Source: Bactericera cockerelli
Taxonomy: Eukaryota; Arthropoda; Insecta; Hemiptera; Triozidae
Reading direction: 5' to 3'
DNA length: 64,000 bases
NCBI GenBank assembly: GCA_024516035.1
Contig: CM044959.1
Span: forward strand, 34,462,662 to 34,526,661
Positions 57,207 to 64,000 of this stretch are shown in pieces. The position numbers were made by a program, and so were the translations under genes. Every line of letters starts with the position of its first letter. Within the stretch, counting starts at the first letter, position 1. The notes beneath the pieces are model-generated. The model saw only the letters and a list, made by a program, of their open reading frames with translations, did no database searches and had not been told where the DNA came from.

Positions 57207-58237
57207 TATGGCCTGGATTCAATAGACTGCCACATCTTTTCATGCTCCAGTCTTCCTTTAGACATGAGAATTGAAACACGGACGAAAAATTGCTTCGCAG
57301 CGCTTTGCAACACTTTCCATTCAAAATTCGACGCAAAGTTTTCGAAACATTCCGAAATAACTTTATGTTGCACTCAGTTGGATCTGGACCTTATACATAG
57401 CTATCGAAATCAAGGCGATCCTGGTGAATCGAGAGCAATGGATTCTAATTTCTAACCTAGACACAGAAGAAAAATGAAGAAGAAACGGAAGACGGGAAAA
57501 TAAGAAAAAATAATAATAAGGAATTCCTAGAGGAAAAAAATGCACTACAGTGTGAAGACTTGAAGAGCTTCTCTATTTTTTACAAGACTAGGTCCTAAAT
57601 CCCAACCTTCTGATAAATACCGGTCACTTTTGTATAGTGAACAAGAGATAAAATAATTGTGCAATAAGTTGGAGAAGAGAGAGAGAATAATTTTATTAAT
57701 ACTGGTACTAAAAACGAACATGCTTTTTCTAGTTGTGAGGGTCAACAAAGCATCAAGAGTTCAACTGAAGAGCGGTTTACATACAAAAAAATTACAATTT
57801 GTTTACATAATAAGAGTTGCTACAAAAAAATCTTGTTCAAACATCATATGAATATACAGGGTCGATCTATAATTTTGTTTCGTTTTTTTGTATGGTGTAT
57901 TAAAGCTCTTTTTATCAACGATTTCCTACATTTATAGGCCTACAGTATTTTTTGAGATCTTTGTAAAATTCTGTTATTTTAGTTTAGTTGCAATAGTAAT
58001 TGAGAATGTTCTTCCTCATAATTATGTTCTAGGAACAGGCTCTCAAGTACAATATTTCTGTTAGAAAGTTTCAGTAACACTCATTATGAAATTTTATCCA
58101 GATCAAGTAATAGCAGTAGATAGGAACTGGAAAATGCTGTATCTATTTAACAAAAATTTCCAGTTCCTATGTATACATGCTGCCATAGAGCATAAATTCA
58201 ACTTGATTGACATCCTATATGAAACAATTGTATATAT
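57207..58237. other. AT-rich sequence, nothing recognised
   Basis: A CAGGGTCGATCTATAATT stretch near 57857 resembles a transposon tip but has no partner. Confidence 0.35.
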
Positions 58238-58245
58238 TTATTTAT

Positions 58246-58444
58246 ATAATATTCATAATATGAGACTAGGATTCATTGTCATCTGGACTAATTCATACTC
58301 ATGAGTCTAACTGATAAGTCCAAATAAGGACGAAACTAGACTTAGACTGCTCTCTAAATCTTTTAAAGTCTATGATATTTTAATCTGGTGAGTGTGAATT
58401 AGTCCAGATGACACTGAATCCTAGTCTCATATTATGAATATATA
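58246..58444. repeat. Inverted repeat, ~58-bp arms
   Basis: ATAATATGAGACTAGGATTC and CATCTGGACTAATTCA (left arm ~58246-58303) are mirrored at ~58386-58444. The ~80-bp centre is unique. MITE-like. Confidence 0.75.
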
Positions 58445-58667
58445 ATTGCCATGGATCATAAAAAGTTACAGGTCCAAGTACCTCCCTACGATGTAAGCTA
58501 ACACCACTTTTCGTTTTCAAAGGCGCCATTTGAGAGAAAACACTCTGAACGGTGTCGGGCATGTAGCAAAACAATTGAAACAAATTAAAAGCTCACAATA
58601 CTCAGTAAGCTCGGGACTAATTACATTTTCAAAGCTAAAGCTCACCCCACTCCTCACTTTCTCTCTC

Positions 58668-58712
58668 ATTGCTTATCCTAAAGATAAGCAATGACGCCCC
58701 CCCCCCCCCCTC
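58668..58712. repeat. Short palindrome and poly(C) run
   Basis: TTGCTTATC...GATAAGCAA directly precedes a run of about 14 Cs. Confidence 0.6.
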
Positions 58713-58929
58713 TCTTTCTCCTTGCTGTTTATCCTAAGGAAAGTTTATTCCCTTCTCTCCCTTACACCTTGTATATTGTATAATTGTATATCCCAATATC
58801 CTGTATGTGTGTATCTGTATATAGATACTTACATAGGTACTGTACAGTGTACATACAATACATACATACATTAATGTGTGTTGTCCGTTTACCTTGTATC
58901 CTCGTTATTGCAAAATAAAAGCTTCCATT

Positions 58930-59165
58930 GGCCATTCCTTTATTTTCTTTCTTTCTCTCTCTATTCCTCTTTCTCTAGGTTTTATTTCTTTCTTGCTCCT
59001 TCTTTCTATCTTCCTCATTATATTTTCCTTCTCTTTGCTCCATGGCTATATTCCTTTATTTCACTCTTTGTTACTTCTTCCTAACGTTTATCTCTCTCTC
59101 TCTGTCTGTCTTTCTCTCTCTCTCTCTCTATCTCCTTCTCTCTATCTATCTCTCTTAGGTATCTA
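58930..59165. repeat. CT-rich low-complexity tract
   Basis: TCTCTCTCTC runs with TTTCTTTC interludes; its open frame is compositional. Confidence 0.75.
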
Positions 59166-59578
59166 TATTTCACTCTATTTTAGATCTTTATTTTCCTGGG
59201 TTTCTCTCTTTGGATACCTCCCTGTACTCTCAGTACTGAGCTGAAGAATTGAGGTAGAACATGATAATAATAATATGCAAAATTGTGTCTTGTGTACATA
59301 CAACCTCAGAGTAACTTCTCTTCCCTTCTCAATAATGCACATACAATGCATGCAGGTTACCCTAAGAGATACATCCCAATACATCCGCTTCTATGTACAT
59401 AAAGCAAGAGGAGTAAATGACATACAAAGTAATATACATAAGTAGTAAATAAATAACATTATATAAAAACATAGTACATACACCTTTGAGCTAGACTGGC
59501 ATAGAGTTTCTAATATAATATGGAAATGAGGAGTAGGTAAATTGGAATCTGCCTGAATAGGAAAAAGGAAAGACAGAG

Positions 59579-59579
<1 letters not shown>

Positions 59580-59619
<40 letters not shown>

Positions 59620-59620
59620 A
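59580..59620. repeat. (GA)n microsatellite
   Basis: About 34 bp of GAGAGA. Confidence 0.9.
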
Positions 59621-60017
59621 GGGAAGAGTGTGAAAGAAAATTTGTATCAAATTTAAACGAGAAACCTTAAAATTAGAATAAAAGGTGTAGGTAGTTCCAT
59701 GAACACGAGGTCTGGCACAGTGATGTTTGTCATTGGCATTAAAGGTTTTACTGGACAGTTTTGATAGATACGATGATTGTGCCATGTCAATAAACCACTA
59801 TTCATAAGATTGTGTTTGATTTTTTGGTATTTCACTGTCTAGCTGTTATCTACCAAGACTATTTTTATCAGTTTTTGGTTATTTAGTTTATTTATACATG
59901 TATTCATTTCTTTTACATGTATAGGTATCTACTTACTAGTAAAATTTATTGGTACCAATCTTATCCACGATTTAATTCAAATCAATTCAATGTATTTATT
60001 TATTGTACAGTAGAATC

Positions 60018-60115
60018 TTTACAGTAAATCTCGATAAATCGAAATTGAAGGGACTAGAGAAAAATTTCGATATATCGAGGTGTTCGATTTATCAAGATTT
60101 TGATATAACGGGAGG
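60018..60115. repeat. pogo/Tigger-like MITE palindrome
   Basis: CAGTAAATCTCGATAAATCG followed by TTCGATATATCGAGG and TTCGATTTATCAAG, with inverted CGATAAATCGAA units, as in pogo-group tips. Confidence 0.5.
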
Positions 60116-60184
60116 GTTGAAATAAAAAATTCGAACTCTAAAGCATGAATTAAAGTTTTAGGTAATGATTTATTAATATTATTG

Positions 60185-61135
60185 TGCATATCGTCTCCTT
60201 AACTTGGGTCTTTCGAGGGTTTTCAATAAAAAAAATAAAATCCCAGTTCAGGAACTGACCAAAAATTGAGAACAAAATTTATTTCTAATAAATAATTTAA
60301 TTAGAGTTTTCTTCGACATATTACTTCCGAGAAATTTCTAATATTAGAAATTGGAAGTATTGTGTTCGTTTTTGTAAAAAAAAAATTTTTTTTGCTCCGA
60401 TTTCATAACCTCCTGAGCAAATTTGGTTTTGTGTCCGTCTGTCGGTCTGTCGGTCTGTCGGTCTGTCTGTTAAAACGATTCCTTGTAACGCGCAAATCTC
60501 GGAAACTACTCGACCGATTTTGATGAAATTTTGCACACATCTAGGAGACATTCTGTACATGGTCCCATTTTAAATTCATCGAATTCGTACAAGCGGCTCT
60601 GGGTGAAAGAGACCATGCGCCTGACCACTAACTTTTTACTTAAATGCTTATATCTCGTGAACGGTACACCCGATTTTAATGAAATTTTGTATGTATATGA
60701 ATATTATTGTTTTTACACAGGCTTTTTATATTTTCTTTTTAATTAATTATAATTTGACTCTGATATTTAAGAAAATCCGAAATTTTGGACAATAAAGTCA
60801 AAAAATAAGAACCACGACTTGCCGATACAGAATTTTTTGTAAAATCTAGAATGTAGGAAAAACGGTTTTCTACCATATAAAACAAATTTGAAGAAAATCG
60901 GTTCAGCCGTTTCGGAGATACAAGTAATTCAGTATAAAAACTCAAAATTCGCACGTGTACACAATGTGAAACAATCACGAGGAAGTATTGTGTCCATAAT
61001 TGGCAGTGTTTTTTTTTCCTCTTTTACCTGTACGTTGTACGTATTCCTACTTCAGTTCTTTGAAGTTCATTGTTTCTTCATTTAGCCAAACCCCTAATGC
61101 AACGAAAACTCGAAAGACTCAAGTTAAGGAGACGA
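60185..61135. repeat. Dispersed repeat bounded by CTCCTTAACTTG inverted ends
   Basis: GTCTCCTTAACTTGGGTCTT near 60190 mirrors AAGACTCAAGTTAAGGAGAC near 61110-61130. Between them are an 8-bp TCGGTCTG tandem run (60440-60470) and TCGACCGATTTTGATGAAAT / GATTTTAATGAAATTTTGTA blocks of a type widely scattered in insect genomes. Class not assigned. Confidence 0.5.
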
Positions 61136-61957
61136 GAAACGAAGTGCTTATCCTGCATACAATACATACTTAATAGTATAAAATCAACAAAAAAATTTGT
61201 TCGGCCACAGAAGAATTTTTGAATTATTTTTATAAAAATGAAAAAAAAAATCTACTCATCTCTTTTTCTTTTAGTCCTGCGTATGCGTATGCGCACGGAC
61301 ATAATCTTCAAAAAAATAAGCACGTGACTACGTATCTATGGCAGAAAGTAATTATTAAACGGAAAGCAAGATAGACAGCAAGGGGGGAGTGCTTTATTTT
61401 TTAGATCACTGACCATTTTCCATTCTCGAGGAATAATCCGCCGCTCATATTACACTTGAGTTCACACTTTCTGTTTTTCAAAACTAATTCCTCTACCCTT
61501 TGTCCATACAGGGTGTGAGAGTAAATTATGTGACCGAAGGTCTGGGGCAAAATGGGATTTTCTATTGTAATAGGAAATTTCATATATTGATTTGGTAGGA
61601 AATGTCACAATTTTTCCTGAAATTTTCGACTGTTGAATTGCTTCGAATAAACTTTGGGTTCAACATGAATTTTTGTCGAAATACTCTTTAAATCTGAAAA
61701 TTAAAGGAATTAGAATAATATTATTATCATTTTCCTAAACTAATTTCCAATGATCTTTCTAACGATATGCATACAATATAACATACCTATGTATGTAATT
61801 TTCTCCTAAACAAGCAGAAATAATTTTTGATAAATTTTGCACCCAAAAGTCATGGATTAATGGAATATCCAAAAAATAGTGCTATAATTGAAAAGAAACT
61901 CATGTGAAGAAATCATTCTAGACGAGTTTTATAAAATTAAAAATTTTAGTCCCATAT
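61136..61957. other. AT-rich sequence with an orphan CAGGGTG tip
   Basis: TACAGGGTGTGAGAGTAAAT at about 61507 resembles the left end of the CAGGGTG family with no right end before 64000. Confidence 0.35.
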
Positions 61958-62209
61958 TTAAGACCACCCTGGATAACCTTCAACCTCAGCACGTGTACTT
62001 ATTTGTCTTTGCGCGGCGCATTCATCAGAGCAGAGTTCGGTAGCTTCAGGTTCAGGTGTTCGAAATTTCCAAGGCCATGTTAATTTTTTTAGAGATTGGA
62101 GGTCTTTGAACTTGGTGTTTTCACTATCCCTTTGTTTGAAATCTGGTGTATTGAACTCACCATCACCACTGCTTACATTCAGGGTTAGAGAACCAATAAC
62201 CTTAATATA
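61958..62209 (-). other. Candidate terminal coding exon, unidentified
   Basis: An open frame on the - strand of ~83 codons without an ATG start, ending in TAA at 61958, with normal composition (e.g. SSGDGEFNTPDFKQRDSEN, then KLTWPWKFRTPEPEATEL). Upstream on that strand is a T-rich tract and an AG, as expected of a 3' splice site. No family is recognised. It may be the last exon of a gene to the right, an exon relic, or chance. Confidence 0.25.
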
Positions 62210-62428
62210 CAATCCAGGGTATCAAAAAAAAAAAAAGAATTAATCTAGATTTCTCATCGAAAAGCAGTTTTTATATTATTATTAATATAAGTGTGGTGAT
62301 CTGTAGATCTATAGCCCCAATAAAAAATCCAGGGGAAAAAGAAAATCTAGACCTCCAATTCAAAAGGGAAATCATTATGAAAGAGCGTTGATGTAGACGT
62401 TTTTACGAGTGGTGTTGACGATATTGGC

Positions 62429-62578
62429 ATGGTTGATGTTGATGAAGATGACTCTCATAAGAATGATAATTTCATCATGGAGGATAGTAATCGTGTTCCA
62501 ATCATTATTAAATACGTGCCCAGGGATTTGGAGTGTGAAAAATATTCATCTCCCGCCCGAAGGCAGCCGAAGCCTTGA
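62429..62578 (+). other. Short acidic ORF, possible exon
   Basis: 49 codons from ATG to TGA (62576-62578), also open upstream to about 62376. It reads MVDVDEDDSHKNDNFIMEDS, then NRVPIIIKYVPRDLE and a basic end. Composition is protein-like, unlike most frames here. No family recognised. It faces away from the 61958-62209 frame. Confidence 0.2.
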
Positions 62579-62589
62579 CATGCACGCGA

Positions 62590-62830
62590 CGAGGAACAAG
62601 TCGAAATGAAGGAGGAACAGGATGAAGAATAAGAAGAAAGAGAAAAAGAGGGAGAAAGAGAAGAAGAAGAAAGAGGAGAAAAAGAAGAAGAATAAGAAGA
62701 AAGAGAGGGATGAGGAGAGAGAGTTGGGAGAGTCATGTCGATAGAAAATAAAATCCAAAATCCCAAGGGATCAATTGCGGGTAAAAGTGAGAGAGTGAGA
62801 GAGAAATACAAATGGAGAGAGAATAGAAAG
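62590..62830. repeat. AGA-rich purine tract
   Basis: Repeated GAAGAAGAA/GAGAAAGAG. The minus-strand Ser/Phe-rich frame here is compositional. Confidence 0.75.
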
Positions 62831-64000
62831 AGAAAAAGGGATTTGACAAAAAGAAAAATGGCCATGACTTCTCTAATGCTGACAAAGCATTCAGGGCGAA
62901 ATCTCAACATAAATTATGGCCATTGGTCCTAGTACGTTTTTCATTTCCATTTTTATATCATGCATATTATAATAAATCACCCCTGAATATTTGTACAATT
63001 TGTTCATAGGTAATTACGTCATATTCTATAGAATTAAACAGTTTCTTTGAATCGTTTGATCTCTATCAATACAATAATCAGGCTAATTGTAATTGAATGT
63101 TCTACAACCATTATTACGTACACTCATAAGTCTTTTATTTTCACCCTTATACTAACTTTGCTGGAGTCAATAATTATCAAGCGAGTCTATCAAAAGGAAA
63201 CTCAAAATATAACAGAAATAACAATGGTGGAAATCTAAACTGATAAATATAAAAAATAGAGAGAGAAAAAAAATAGATAATAGAAAATAAGAAAGAAGAG
63301 TAGGGTCAATATAATATTTTCCGCTACACTTTCTTGCAAATCAGTAAATAAAATTCTCTTTGTAAATAAAAATATCTCTCTTTGAAAGAATGCAGGGAAG
63401 GTATTCTTTTCTTGTGAGGTTTTCATCCTTTAAAAGTAAAAGAAGAAAATTATACACTAGTTTTTCTTCTAAGAAATCCAGAGGAAATGAACTAGTCTAG
63501 GTTACACGACTTGACTTGCAGAACTGAAAAAAATTAATAGAATCATTTTATCAGAGGCAGCCTCGACAGAAAATAATCCCAGAATCTCTTGACGTAAACA
63601 ACGGACAGACAGACTCAAATTTTCGACGAATACAATACTTTTTGTATTCGTCTAAGTCCACGACGAACACTACAATTAAATAGGATAAGGAAATTAAAAG
63701 AATCTAAATATGCTTGAAGCTAACCTAGTCAACCAATAAATTTTCATACCAATTATTATACTAATCAATAGTTGTAACCATGTTCACATATTGTTTTTCA
63801 ATCTGTAAATTTAATTTTAAAAAATCGTGAAAAATAATTTATTATACATATTACCCCAGGCAACCTCAGGTAGGTATTACAGAAAAGTGGAAGTGAAGAA
63901 TAAAATCCAAACAGTGTTTCCAAAGTTGTCAACGAAGCTATGTATTTTTTTAGAAAGGAGATGGCATTTTCTTTCTCCAAGGGAATACATGAAAGAACAA
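62831..64000. other. AT-rich sequence with one strong small hairpin
   Basis: GACGAATACAA (63625-63635) pairs with TTGTATTCGTC (63642-63652) around a 6-nt loop, just after GGACAGACAGACTC. No coding sequence recognised to the window end. Confidence 0.4.

Overview
The window looks like an AT-rich, repeat-laden piece of an insect nuclear genome, probably a hemipteran (the order is an inference, low confidence). It has spliced genes with GT/AG introns, many tRNA-headed SINE-like repeats, CAGGGTG-ended terminal-inverted-repeat (TIR) transposons, a Tc1 element and an LTR retrotransposon. There are no operons, CRISPR arrays or rRNA genes.

Only two host genes are clear. On the + strand, 2076-5837 holds the last five recognisable coding exons of a SLC35B3/PAPST2-type Golgi nucleotide-sulfate (PAPS) transporter; its N-terminal exons lie left of the window. 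On the - strand, 6885-10034 is one very long exon of a secreted or surface-anchored leucine-rich-repeat protein of the chaoptin/artichoke type; its start exon was not found. The two genes converge, and their likely poly(A) signals lie within about 70 bp of each other near 6600-6672.

The other ~54 kb is almost entirely mobile or repetitive DNA. 1-1636 is the right part of a long-TIR element cut by the window edge. 11.0-15.9 kb has a hairpin, an 81-bp minisatellite and SINE-like copies. 16939-23538 is a complete Ty3/gypsy-type LTR retrotransposon (181-bp LTRs, 5-bp target duplication CAACT, - strand). Its pol gene is split by a 2651-bp insertion (18917-21567) with unusual palindromic ends, a 248-bp-arm foldback and no evident target duplication. 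30.8-32.0 kb is a repeat holding a long (CA)n tract and a 185-bp tandem repeat. 35.6-39.1 kb is a probable non-autonomous transposon with a nested MITE and SINE.

47184-49797 and 50214-51079 are two further CAGGGTG elements. The first keeps a relic of a mariner-like transposase in which the N-terminal and C-terminal domains are fused by an internal deletion. 55818-57204 is a dead Tc1 element. 57-64 kb holds more repeats and two weak coding-exon candidates near 62 kb.

The best candidate for something undescribed is the 18917-21567 insertion. The double-palindrome element at 50214-51079 and the 35568-39143 element come next.
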